Source: Pseudoalteromonas luteoviolacea B = ATCC 29581 (GTDB lineage: Bacteria > Pseudomonadota > Gammaproteobacteria > Enterobacterales > Alteromonadaceae). Taken from it: DNA of 64,000 nt. Each line of letters begins with the position of its first letter. The stretch's first letter is position 1. A model generated the notes under the pieces. The model searched no databases, was not told where the DNA came from, and worked only from the letters and a program-made list of their open reading frames with translations. Where the stretch lies: NCBI GenBank assembly GCA_000333235.1, contig CAPN01000018.1, positions 62,001 to 126,000 on the forward strand, given 5' to 3'. Shown here piece by piece: positions 27,025 to 35,253 of the stretch. A program made the translations under genes and the position numbers.

Positions 27025-27156
27025 TGGAATTCTCCCCTTTTGTTGTCATAGTGTTCTTGCACGCACTTAACCCGGTAATTTGCACGTAGCGGATGAAGTG
27101 TGCGAGCGCTTTGCTAAGCGTCTTTATGTCTTGCTTAAATTTAAAATAGAACTTTA

Positions 27157-27170
27157 TGCAAACGTTTGCA
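27157..27170. promoter_or_regulatory. LacI-family operator upstream of the TonB receptor gene
   Basis: TGCAAACGTTTGCA is a perfect 14-bp palindrome with the central CG typical of LacI/GalR operators. It lies 133 bases upstream of the receptor start and 127 bases upstream of the lacI-type gene, so it may control both. The identical 14-mer recurs at 28403-28416 before the permease gene. Confidence 0.88.
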
Positions 27171-27296
27171 AACACTTTCGTTAAGTTTTTTGTGTAAAAA
27201 TGCATCATGAATTGTAAAGTATCCGGAAAACGTTGCCATCTTAGTGAATGTCTCTAAAATAGTTTTTTAATTTATAGCTATTTCGAGGAAGGGTGC

Positions 27297-28304
27297 ATGT
27301 CAGGTCAGAAGGTTACATTAGCCATTCTTGCGCAGTTAGCAGGTGTTTCGACGTCAACCGCTTCTCGCGCTCTTCACAACAATCCACTTATAAAAAAAGA
27401 AACTCGCGATAAAATTCAAAAGCTAGCGAAAGAAAATAACTTTAGTTTGAATGCGGCAGCATCCAGATTACGTTTACAAAAAACCAATGTGATTGCGGTC
27501 ATTATTAACCTCGAAAAGGAAACCGAGCAGTCTATTGACGATCCGTTTTTACTTAAAGTAGTGAGTGATATTAACCTTGCTGTAAATCAAAAAGGTTATG
27601 AATTATTACTTTCAAATTCGTATATGGCCGGTGAGGATTGGCATGGCTACTTTATTTCGGGACGCCGTGCAGATGGACTCATTGTGGTTGGTCAGGGTAA
27701 AAATCAAGATAATATTGATAGAGCAGCTCGCTTTGGCACACCATTAGTTGTGTGGGGAGATCCTAAAACACCTGCAACGTATCCGATTGTTGGTAGCGAT
27801 AATTTTTTAGGTGGTAAAACAGCCACTGAACATCTTTTAGCGAAAGGCGCCACGCGCTTTTTGTTCCTCGGTGATCCTCAACATGCAGAGCTTGGTGAGC
27901 GTTATCGAGGTTTTCAAAGTGCAATTGATTTAACCGATAAACGTTTTGATGCAGAGCTTGTGCCAATCGACATTACGAGCGACGCAGCTTACAAAGCGAT
28001 AAATCAAAAGCTTCGCACGGATGGACTAACCTTTGATGCCATCTTTGCCTGTAGCGATATGGTCGCGTTAGGTGCAATGAAAGCATTAAAAGAGCGATAC
28101 ATTAGCATTCCAAATGACGTACGTATTGTGGGCTTTGACAACATTGCCATGGCGGATGTCAGTCACCCTTCTTTAACGACGATAGCGCAAAACACGAAAG
28201 CAGCATCACGGCTATTAGTGAAGAAGTTAATACAACAATTACATGGCGAAGTGGCAACCTCAGAGCAAGTGGAGATCCAGTTAGTCTCGCGCCAGTCAAG
28301 TTAA
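27297..28304 (+). CDS. LacI/GalR-family transcriptional regulator
   Basis: This 335-residue repressor has an N-terminal helix-turn-helix (TLAILAQLAGVSTSTASRALHNNPLI) and hinge, followed by a periplasmic-binding-protein-like effector domain with FDAIFACSDMVALGAMKAL and VRIVGFDNIAMADVSHPSLTTI. The start at 27297 follows GAGGAAGGG. It lies between the TonB receptor and the MFS/trehalase pair. The two identical TGCAAACGTTTGCA operators in this locus are its probable sites. The inducer is presumably trehalose or a derivative. Confidence 0.92.
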   Translation: MSGQKVTLAILAQLAGVSTSTASRALHNNPLIKKETRDKIQKLAKENNFSLNAAASRLRLQKTNVIAVIINLEKETEQSIDDPFLLKVVSDINLAVNQKGYELLLSNSYMAGEDWHGYFISGRRADGLIVVGQGKNQDNIDRAARFGTPLVVWGDPKTPATYPIVGSDNFLGGKTATEHLLAKGATRFLFLGDPQHAELGERYRGFQSAIDLTDKRFDAELVPIDITSDAAYKAINQKLRTDGLTFDAIFACSDMVALGAMKALKERYISIPNDVRIVGFDNIAMADVSHPSLTTIAQNTKAASRLLVKKLIQQLHGEVATSEQVEIQLVSRQSS

Positions 28305-28391
28305 TGGTGTAGCTCACCGACAAGCGTTTGTACTACACTCAATATCATTCTTAAGCTTACTATTCGTGTTAAAAGTTCATAATTGATGTTA

Positions 28392-28427
28392 TTAACCTTT
28401 AATGCAAACGTTTGCATTAAAGGTTAA
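28392..28427. promoter_or_regulatory. 36-bp perfect palindrome with embedded LacI-type operator
   Basis: The 14-bp operator TGCAAACGTTTGCA (28403-28416) is flanked on each side by an 11-base arm, TTAACCTTTAA on the left and its exact complement on the right. This gives 36 bases of uninterrupted symmetry. It lies 41 bases before the chosen permease start. The core is the predicted binding site of the neighbouring LacI regulator. The extra symmetry could reflect a second dimer, a cruciform or an RNA hairpin in the leader. Confidence 0.85.
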
Positions 28428-28468
28428 AGCTCGCTAGACTGAAAATAATGATTTACACGAGAGCCATT

Positions 28469-29713
28469 ATGAATAAAACAAAAATTATTATTGCCATTGC
28501 AATGTGTTATTTCGTGTTTGCAATTTTGCTAAACAGTGTAGGTACCGTGATCCTACAATCCATTCAAGCGTTTGGAGTATCAAAAGCTGAGGCCGCTACA
28601 CTCGAAGGTTTTAAAGATATTCCTATCGCCATTGTGTCATTTTTGATTGCCTCGTTTATTCCACGAGTAGGTTATAAAGTCGCCTTGATGTTAGCGCTTT
28701 GCTTGGTTGGAACGACGTCGCTGTTGTTACCTAGTATCGGACAATTTTGGAGCGTTAAATTGATGTTCGCAGTGATAGGCTGCGCGTTTGCTTTGGTTAA
28801 AGTGTCTGTTTACGCATTAATAGGTCAAGTTACCAACGACACTAAAGCACATTCGAGTCTTTTAAACACAATTGAAGGCATATTTATGGTAGGTGTGCTT
28901 TCTGGATATTGGATTTTTGCTGCATTTTTAGATGCACAAAATACAGATACGACGTGGCTGAATGTCTACTATCTTATTGCTGGTCTTATCGCAATAGCCG
29001 CTTTTTCAGTGGCAATGGCACCGATTACAAAATCGAATTTAGAGCAAGAGCACGAGGGAAACGATTCGTTCACTGATATGTTGAAATTAGCATTGCAGCC
29101 TTTGGTGATTGTGTTTGTGATCAGTGCGTTTCTGTATGTGCTCGTTGAACAAGGCGTTGGTTCTTGGTTGCCAACCTTCAATAACGAAGTGCTGCATTTG
29201 CCAGTTGATATTAGCGTTCAGCTCACTTCATTATTTGCAGCAAGTTTGGCATTGGGTCGATTAGTGGCAGGGCAAGTGCTCAAAAAAGTGAATTGGTTTG
29301 TCTTTTTGAATGCCTCACTCATCGCGATGGCAGTACTTATAATACTTACCATGCCACTCACTCATCTTGCATCCCCAGCGACCATTCATTCGCTGTTCGA
29401 TGCGCCACTTGCTGCGTTTTTGATGCCGCTAATTGGTTTCTTCATGGCACCGATTTATCCTCTTATCAATTCGGTGATGTTAAGTAGTTTGCCCAAACAC
29501 CGTCATGCTTCTATGACTGGACTCATCGTGGTGTTTTCAGCGCTAGGAGGTACATCGGGATCGATGATCACAGGGCTTGTTTTTCAAGAGTTTGGCGGAC
29601 AGCAGGCGTTTTACGGTGCGATAATTCCTATTATAGGGATAGCCATTGCGCTGTTCTTTTTTAGACGTCAGGCAAATCAATTTACTTCTCAGAATGGCGA
29701 GGTAGGCGCATGA
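28469..29713 (+). CDS. MFS transporter, probable trehalose uptake permease
   Basis: This 12-helix major facilitator protein has 414 residues from the ATG at 28469. That start has GAGAG upstream; the ATG at 28448 lacks a ribosome binding site and would add 7 residues. It contains the loop GYKVALMLALCLVGTTSLLL and a second-half FMAPIYPLINSVMLSSLPKH typical of sugar porters in the FucP-like branch. Its stop overlaps the start of the trehalase gene (ATGA). Because that trehalase has no signal peptide, the permease should import the intact disaccharide. Control by the LacI-type operator just upstream is likely. Confidence 0.85.
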   Translation: MNKTKIIIAIAMCYFVFAILLNSVGTVILQSIQAFGVSKAEAATLEGFKDIPIAIVSFLIASFIPRVGYKVALMLALCLVGTTSLLLPSIGQFWSVKLMFAVIGCAFALVKVSVYALIGQVTNDTKAHSSLLNTIEGIFMVGVLSGYWIFAAFLDAQNTDTTWLNVYYLIAGLIAIAAFSVAMAPITKSNLEQEHEGNDSFTDMLKLALQPLVIVFVISAFLYVLVEQGVGSWLPTFNNEVLHLPVDISVQLTSLFAASLALGRLVAGQVLKKVNWFVFLNASLIAMAVLIILTMPLTHLASPATIHSLFDAPLAAFLMPLIGFFMAPIYPLINSVMLSSLPKHRHASMTGLIVVFSALGGTSGSMITGLVFQEFGGQQAFYGAIIPIIGIAIALFFFRRQANQFTSQNGEVGA

Positions 29714-31227
29714 AATTTGAACATAGCGCTTTATTTCAAGCGGTGCAATTGAGCGGTCTATTTCAAGACAGCAAGACGTTTGCTGATGTTATTCCCAAAA
29801 TTAGTTGGCAGCATGCAATTGAAACGTATGATCTGCAAAAGCCTGAACTGAGCCAGTTATCACTTTTTATTGATGAACACTTTGAATATCCTAAATCACC
29901 AGAACTTGAACCATTAGCCGAAAGCCATAGTGTTGAATCTTATATCGATGCGTTATGGCCGAGGTTAGAACGACCAAAAAAGACAACAGGTGAAGGCAGT
30001 TTACTCCCGTTACCACATCCTTATATTGTGCCGGGTGGGCGGTTTAACGAAATATATTATTGGGATAGTTACTTTACTGCTTTAGGCCTCATTGATGCCG
30101 GTAAAATCGATGCAGTAAACGGCATGTTACTTAACTTTACTGCACTCATAAATACCTTTGGACACGTTCCCAATGGTAATCGCAGTTACTATTTGTCACG
30201 TTCTCAGCCGCCAGTCACCGCGTTAATGGTTGATTTACTATGGCCTTACTTCTGTGATGATAGAGACTGGGTAGCAAGTACGACCCAAGCATTGGAAAAG
30301 GAATATGAATTTTGGATGCAAGGTTGCGAAGAATTAGGACCACATTGTGAGGCAACTCGACGGGTAGTTAAGATGCCCTGTGGTCGAGTACTTAATCGAT
30401 ACTGGGACGAGGAGACAACGCCCAGACCTGAATCATATCGAGAAGATTTGCATTTGGCCGATAGTCTGCCAATAGAAAAACGTGCTGATTTTTATCGAAG
30501 TATTCGCGCAGCCTGTGAATCAGGATGGGATTTTAGTGCGCGGTGGCTTGATGAGCCTGATGACCTAACGTCTATTAATACCATACAGCGTGTTCCTGTC
30601 GATTTGAATGGTTTAATGTATTTACTTGAAGAGCAAATTGCACAAGGCATGTTGGCAATGGGAGATGAAATTAAAAGCCAATGGTATCGACAAAAAGCGA
30701 GATCAAGAAAACATGCTTTGCATCTTTACTGCTGGAGCAACGCTCGAGGTTGGTATATGGATTATCACATTGGTGATAAATCGATGACCTCGATAGAGTC
30801 GTTGGCCGCAAGTGTGTTGTTGTTCGCCAACCTAGTGAGTGCTGAGCAAGCGCAATTAATGAGCGAAAAAATTGCAAAGGACTTTTTAAAAGTAGGTGGT
30901 CTTGTCACGACACTTGAATCGACGTCACAGCAATGGGATAGCCCTAATGGATGGGCTCCGTTACATTGGTTTTCCGTGAAAGGCTTAATCAATTACGGCC
31001 GTTATGAATTAGCGCGCTGCATTATGGATGCGTGGCTAGCAACTGTTGAAGCCGACTTCAAACGTCATCAATGTTTACTTGAGAAATACAATGTGTGTGA
31101 TCGAAATGTAAAAGCAGGTGGTGGTGAATACCTTGTTCAACAAGGCTTTGGCTGGACCAATGGGGTAACAAAACGTTTTTACACAATCAGAAAACTTGAA
31201 CAGAACCTTAAAACGAATCGGACATAA
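29710..31227 (+). CDS. treF: Cytoplasmic trehalase (GH37)
   Basis: Trehalase hydrolyses trehalose to two glucose molecules. This 505-residue GH37 protein carries both family signatures: PGGRFNEIYYWDSYF at residues 108-122 and QWDSPNGWAP at ~407. It also has RAACESGWDFSARW, the region that holds the catalytic Asp in GH37. There is no signal peptide, so it resembles E. coli TreF more than periplasmic TreA. It is translationally coupled (ATGA overlap) to the MFS permease and belongs to the LacI-operator locus. The gene symbol follows family and location. Confidence 0.93.
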   Translation: MKFEHSALFQAVQLSGLFQDSKTFADVIPKISWQHAIETYDLQKPELSQLSLFIDEHFEYPKSPELEPLAESHSVESYIDALWPRLERPKKTTGEGSLLPLPHPYIVPGGRFNEIYYWDSYFTALGLIDAGKIDAVNGMLLNFTALINTFGHVPNGNRSYYLSRSQPPVTALMVDLLWPYFCDDRDWVASTTQALEKEYEFWMQGCEELGPHCEATRRVVKMPCGRVLNRYWDEETTPRPESYREDLHLADSLPIEKRADFYRSIRAACESGWDFSARWLDEPDDLTSINTIQRVPVDLNGLMYLLEEQIAQGMLAMGDEIKSQWYRQKARSRKHALHLYCWSNARGWYMDYHIGDKSMTSIESLAASVLLFANLVSAEQAQLMSEKIAKDFLKVGGLVTTLESTSQQWDSPNGWAPLHWFSVKGLINYGRYELARCIMDAWLATVEADFKRHQCLLEKYNVCDRNVKAGGGEYLVQQGFGWTNGVTKRFYTIRKLEQNLKTNRT

Positions 31228-31347
31228 ATTTATTTTTCTAAGGCTAGCATGCGACTAGTTACTGTGGCACGATGCGCCAAAATGACAATGTGACTTTATG
31301 TCAACGCGTTGCGTTAAGAGAATACAAAGTTCAGTTTGAGGTGGTTG

Positions 31348-32409
31348 ATGGATTATTTATTGTTAGTCTTAGGTTTGGTGTTGTTGATCTCGGGTGCTGA
31401 CACACTAGTGAAAGGTGCTGCGAGTTTAGCCGAAAGGGCCGGTATCCCAAGCCTCGTCATTGGTCTTACGATTGTAGCTTTTGGCACGAGTGCGCCAGAG
31501 CTGGCGGTGAGTGTAAGCTCTGCGTTCGCAGGCCAAACAGAAATGGCGATGGCTAATGTGGTTGGTAGCAATATTTTTAACGTGCTGTTTATTCTCGGCG
31601 CTGCTGCGTTAATAACTCCCTTAATTGTTTCACATGAACTGATCAAGCGGGACGTGCCAGTAATGGTTGGTGCTAGCGCGCTCTTGCTGTGGTTTTCACG
31701 AGATGGAAACTTAGCGTTTGGTGAAAGTTTGGTATTGTTTGCGGGCTTTGTTATTTATACCACGATGTTGTTTGTAAGCAGCAGAAATGCTGCGCCGCTT
31801 GAAGGTGATACTGAAATTCAGACACAACAAAAACTACCTGAAGCTATTGTGTACTTAATTGTAGGGCTCGGTCTTTTAGTTTTTGGCGCTAATATACTGG
31901 TTGAAAGTGCTGTTAATATTGCGCGTGCTTTTGAAATTAGCGAAGCTGTCATCGGCTTAACGATATTGGCAATTGGTACGTCGCTGCCAGAAGTAGTGAC
32001 CTCAATTATGGCCAGTATTAAAGGCCAGCGAGATATTGCGGTCGGCAACGTGGTCGGGAGTAACATCTTTAATATATTAGCCGTGTTAGGGATCTCGGGT
32101 GCGATTAGCCCAGATGGGTTAAGTGCAAGTGGTCAGTTAATTCATCAAGACTTACCGATGATGATGTTCGTTGCACTGCTTTGTTTACCATTATTTTTCA
32201 CAGGTGCATTGATAAACCGCCTGGAAGGTGGCGTCTTTTTCTCACTGTACATTGTGTACACGGCGTACCTCTTAGCGGTTGCCACCCAGTCTCCATGGCT
32301 TGAGTCGATTAATTGGGTTGTTTGGTACCTCGCCGCGCCGACTGTTGCATTGGTGGTCATTGGTACGTTAGTACAAGAGAAAAGAGCCCGATCTAAAGCA
32401 CAAGTGTGA
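31348..32409 (+). CDS. Calcium/sodium antiporter (CaxA/YrbG family)
   Basis: This 353-residue inner-membrane cation exchanger has two inverted homologous halves. The alpha-1 repeat contains GTSAPELAVS and NVVGSNIFNVLFILG. The alpha-2 repeat contains GTSLPEVVTS and NVVGSNIFNILAVLG. These are the ion-binding motifs of K+-dependent Na+/Ca2+ exchanger relatives. I chose the ATG at 31348, preceded by GAGGTG, over the TTG at 31336. It stands alone after the trehalase gene with a 120-base gap. Probable role: calcium extrusion. Confidence 0.92.
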   Translation: MDYLLLVLGLVLLISGADTLVKGAASLAERAGIPSLVIGLTIVAFGTSAPELAVSVSSAFAGQTEMAMANVVGSNIFNVLFILGAAALITPLIVSHELIKRDVPVMVGASALLLWFSRDGNLAFGESLVLFAGFVIYTTMLFVSSRNAAPLEGDTEIQTQQKLPEAIVYLIVGLGLLVFGANILVESAVNIARAFEISEAVIGLTILAIGTSLPEVVTSIMASIKGQRDIAVGNVVGSNIFNILAVLGISGAISPDGLSASGQLIHQDLPMMMFVALLCLPLFFTGALINRLEGGVFFSLYIVYTAYLLAVATQSPWLESINWVVWYLAAPTVALVVIGTLVQEKRARSKAQV

Positions 32410-32518
32410 TATTCTAATTTCCTCACGGTTCTTTTTCAGTGTGAATAATTCGCCACAGAACTAGGATCGTGAGAGGCTTGAGCTGTTTTGAAGTGTCATT
32501 CAGTATAGTTGTACAAAA

Positions 32519-33838
32519 TTATCCATTTTTATTCTGGCACAGTGATCGAGAACGACATTGAGTGCCAGATTTCGTTTTCGCGATATACATTTGTTCGTCT
32601 GCGATTTTGATTAAATCTTCGGGTGTTGTGGCGTCTTTTGGATAGAGACTGATCCCTAAACTGACTTCAATAATGAGCAGTTCATTTTGGAATCGAATTG
32701 GTTGAGTCAGGGCAGTGGCGAGCTCAGACGCTTTCTCCATAACCCCTTCATAACCTTTATCGAGGTTGAGACAAACAATAAACTCATCACCACCAAATCG
32801 ACCACAAAAGTCAGATCGTCGAATGTTATTTTGTAATCTTTTCGAGACCTGAATTAAAATTTCATCACCTGCCTGATGGCCCTTTGTATCGTTAATTGCT
32901 TTAAATTTATCTAGGTCAAAAAACAAAATCGCGAGACTTAAACCCGCTCTGTTTGCTCTTGCAACGGTGTGCTCGAGCATAGAATTAAATGCTCGGCGGT
33001 TGTATATTCCCGTGAGCGGATCACTTTCAGACAAAGATTTTAAGCGGTCTTTTTGGTCTTTTAATAATTGGGTTTGTTTATTTATTTCTGATTCTAATTC
33101 TTCTGTGGTGACGGTATTTCGTTGTAAAGAAGTTTTCATTTGATTGAACACATCAACTAAAGCGATAAATTCACGGTCATTGCTTGGCAATGCGAGTCGG
33201 CTTGTTAAGTCACCTTTTGCTAAGTTTATAATACCTTGATTAATCGTCGCAAAACCGGCGTTGAATCGTTTTAATATTAAATACGCAATCCAGCTCACAC
33301 TCAAAGTAAATAGAATTAACATTAAACTGGTTTGCCATAGGCTTTCGGTCTGTTGTTGAGCATTTCTACGTACAAGTTGTTGTTGTTCAAAAATAAGGGT
33401 TTCAGACATTTCTTCCATTAAAATATTATAACGGGCATGCAATAGCTCTCTGGCTTTGTTAAGTAACTCTGGATCATTTGTTGTAGAGTCATTGATGAGA
33501 TTTTGTTCGTGAAGTACGAGCGCCGAGAGGTTGTTATTTATCCGCTCCAAACTTTCAATACTCAGCATAGACAATGAATTTAATTGCAATTGCTTGACTA
33601 GCTCATTTTGAGCTAATTTTATTTTTTGTAGGCTTTGATGATCGCCATACTGCAAAAAGGTCCACACTCGAGAGCGCAGTACTTCGATGCTGCGATGCGT
33701 CTGAGTCAGGTCATTAAAACGATTTTTAGCGTTAGTTTGCTCATGACCAATGTGCCATAACGCGAAGGTAATAAAGCTGAGTAACAATGCACAGCATATA
33801 AATAGGGCAGTGAGTTTTCGAGAGAGTGAATTAATCAT
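32519..33838 (-). CDS. Membrane-bound diguanylate cyclase (HAMP-GGDEF)
   Basis: This protein makes c-di-GMP. It has two transmembrane segments (~8-28 and ~172-190) flanking a helical periplasmic domain, then HAMP, a short coiled coil and a GGDEF domain with an intact FGGDEF active site and LTGIYNRRAF at its start. I prefer the ATG at 33838 (439 residues), which has GGAGAG upstream. A start at 33856 would add 6 residues. Either way it overlaps the end of the preceding solute-binding protein gene, implying translational coupling and that the binding protein feeds a signal to this cyclase. Confidence 0.87.
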   Translation of the reverse strand: MINSLSRKLTALFICCALLLSFITFALWHIGHEQTNAKNRFNDLTQTHRSIEVLRSRVWTFLQYGDHQSLQKIKLAQNELVKQLQLNSLSMLSIESLERINNNLSALVLHEQNLINDSTTNDPELLNKARELLHARYNILMEEMSETLIFEQQQLVRRNAQQQTESLWQTSLMLILFTLSVSWIAYLILKRFNAGFATINQGIINLAKGDLTSRLALPSNDREFIALVDVFNQMKTSLQRNTVTTEELESEINKQTQLLKDQKDRLKSLSESDPLTGIYNRRAFNSMLEHTVARANRAGLSLAILFFDLDKFKAINDTKGHQAGDEILIQVSKRLQNNIRRSDFCGRFGGDEFIVCLNLDKGYEGVMEKASELATALTQPIRFQNELLIIEVSLGISLYPKDATTPEDLIKIADEQMYIAKTKSGTQCRSRSLCQNKNG

Positions 33839-34838
33839 TCGTGCTCTCCATGTCATCCAGTGACATGTGAAATACAGAATCTTGTATTATGGTTTGAAAG
33901 TTTGGTGTGTCACCTTTAACAAGTTGGTTATCTTTTGCCCACCTAGCTTGTAAGTAGAGCTCTGAAATTAAAGAGTTACTGAGCGATAAACGAAATGCAT
34001 AGCTCGGCCAGACTGATTGAACTTGTTTATCAGAAATATTTAATTTCTTGGCGAGAACGGATTGAGCCATAGCTGGATTATCTTCGAGCCATACAATACT
34101 CTGCTCGAGTGCCAACAGTACTTTTTTGTAAACGGATGATTGTGTTTGGATGTTATCGTTTAGGGTACTTAAATTAAAACTCAAGGTGTATATTCCAGGT
34201 AAACTCAAATCTTGAATGCTATTTTTCAATTCGCTCTCAAGTAAATAGCCATGTGGTTCCCAAATGGACACTGCATCAACTAAATCGGTACTTAATGCGT
34301 CGTTTAATTGTTCTGGTTTTAAATACATTTTAGTGATGTTAGCACTATCGATTAAGTGAGAAATCAACATCGAATCTAAGAAAAATTCACTTGCACTTGC
34401 TTTTACAACGCCTATCTTTTTTCCTACGAGCTGTGTCACAGCGTTAATGTTGGACGCTTTCTTAGTTAAAAGACGAACGTCTCTGTCTGAACGAACAAAC
34501 GTTGTAATGACGCTAAAATTATCGTGTTCATAACTTTTAAACATCACGACAGAATCAGAGAAGGTAGCAAGATCAACTCGGCGTTGAAATAGCATTTCAC
34601 TGCAGGCTACGCCACCGTGGCATGGGAGGATATTGACGTCAAGGTTGTGTGTTTTAAAAAAACCGAGTTCTTCGGCAATAAAAAAAGGGGCAGAAAGAGG
34701 CGTTAATGAAACAGCGATAGATATAGCGTTCCCACTATTAAACACATTGGTACGTAATTTAGCTTCTTGCTCATCACAAAAAGCATCAAAGCAAATAATG
34801 GCTAATAAGTAAAATAATAGCTTCATGCTCGAATTCAT
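33831..34838 (-). CDS. Periplasmic solute-binding protein (NMT1/SsuA-like)
   Basis: This 335-residue exported protein has a signal peptide ending near FDAFC-DEQ. The binding-protein fold matches the NMT1/SsuA/TauA group: ISIAVSLTPLSAPFFIAEELGFF, then VDLATFSDSVVM and KKIGVVKASASEFFLD. No ABC permease or ATPase gene adjoins it. Instead it overlaps a HAMP-GGDEF diguanylate cyclase gene, so it more likely works as a ligand sensor for that cyclase than in uptake. Family ligands include sulfonates, nitrate and thiamine precursors; the ligand here is unknown. Confidence 0.85.
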   Translation of the reverse strand: MNSSMKLLFYLLAIICFDAFCDEQEAKLRTNVFNSGNAISIAVSLTPLSAPFFIAEELGFFKTHNLDVNILPCHGGVACSEMLFQRRVDLATFSDSVVMFKSYEHDNFSVITTFVRSDRDVRLLTKKASNINAVTQLVGKKIGVVKASASEFFLDSMLISHLIDSANITKMYLKPEQLNDALSTDLVDAVSIWEPHGYLLESELKNSIQDLSLPGIYTLSFNLSTLNDNIQTQSSVYKKVLLALEQSIVWLEDNPAMAQSVLAKKLNISDKQVQSVWPSYAFRLSLSNSLISELYLQARWAKDNQLVKGDTPNFQTIIQDSVFHMSLDDMESTND

Positions 34839-35253
34839 ACACCCTCGTTTCGTTACTTATAAAGAATAAACCCAAATCATCTAGTTCAAGTGCGTTGTTT
34901 AAAGTTAGACAGATCTCCTAGCTTTAAAAATTACAGACTATTACAGATCGTAAATCATCATACTATTAATAAAATGCGTAAAAATACTTCACTTTATGTT
35001 ATCAAAAAGCGCTATTTTATTTATTTTGAGTGTAGCACCTATTTACAATTGGGCACGTCATACGCGAACTCTTTGTGGATAAATATCGACCAAGATCAAA
35101 CAATCTTAAGATTGTTATGAATTGGAGCTGATTTCAGCTTCTTGTGTCTAGATTTGCAAATAATTGAATTGCTACTTAGAGGCTAAAAGAGTTGATGAAT
35201 TCGCTTACCCTTTAATCTAGTAAGCGAATTCGGGAGACGATTAATGTGTGTTG
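34839..35253. other. Gene-free region between the binding-protein and DUF885 genes
   Basis: These 415 bases lie upstream of the minus-strand binding-protein gene and downstream of the third DUF885 gene. A 76-codon plus-strand frame at 34890-35120 has low-complexity, AT-driven sequence and no convincing ribosome binding site. I see only the hairpin at 35197-35231. Confidence 0.5.
35197..35231 (-). terminator. Hairpin downstream of the third DUF885 gene
   Basis: A perfect 12-bp stem, GAATTCGCTTAC and its complement, with an 11-base loop lies 23 bases beyond the DUF885 stop. The T-run is weak on both strands, so terminator activity is probable but not certain. Confidence 0.6.

Noticed and set aside
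34890..35120. 76-codon plus-strand reading frame
   Set aside because: AT-driven composition, no convincing ribosome binding site and no recognisable protein features.
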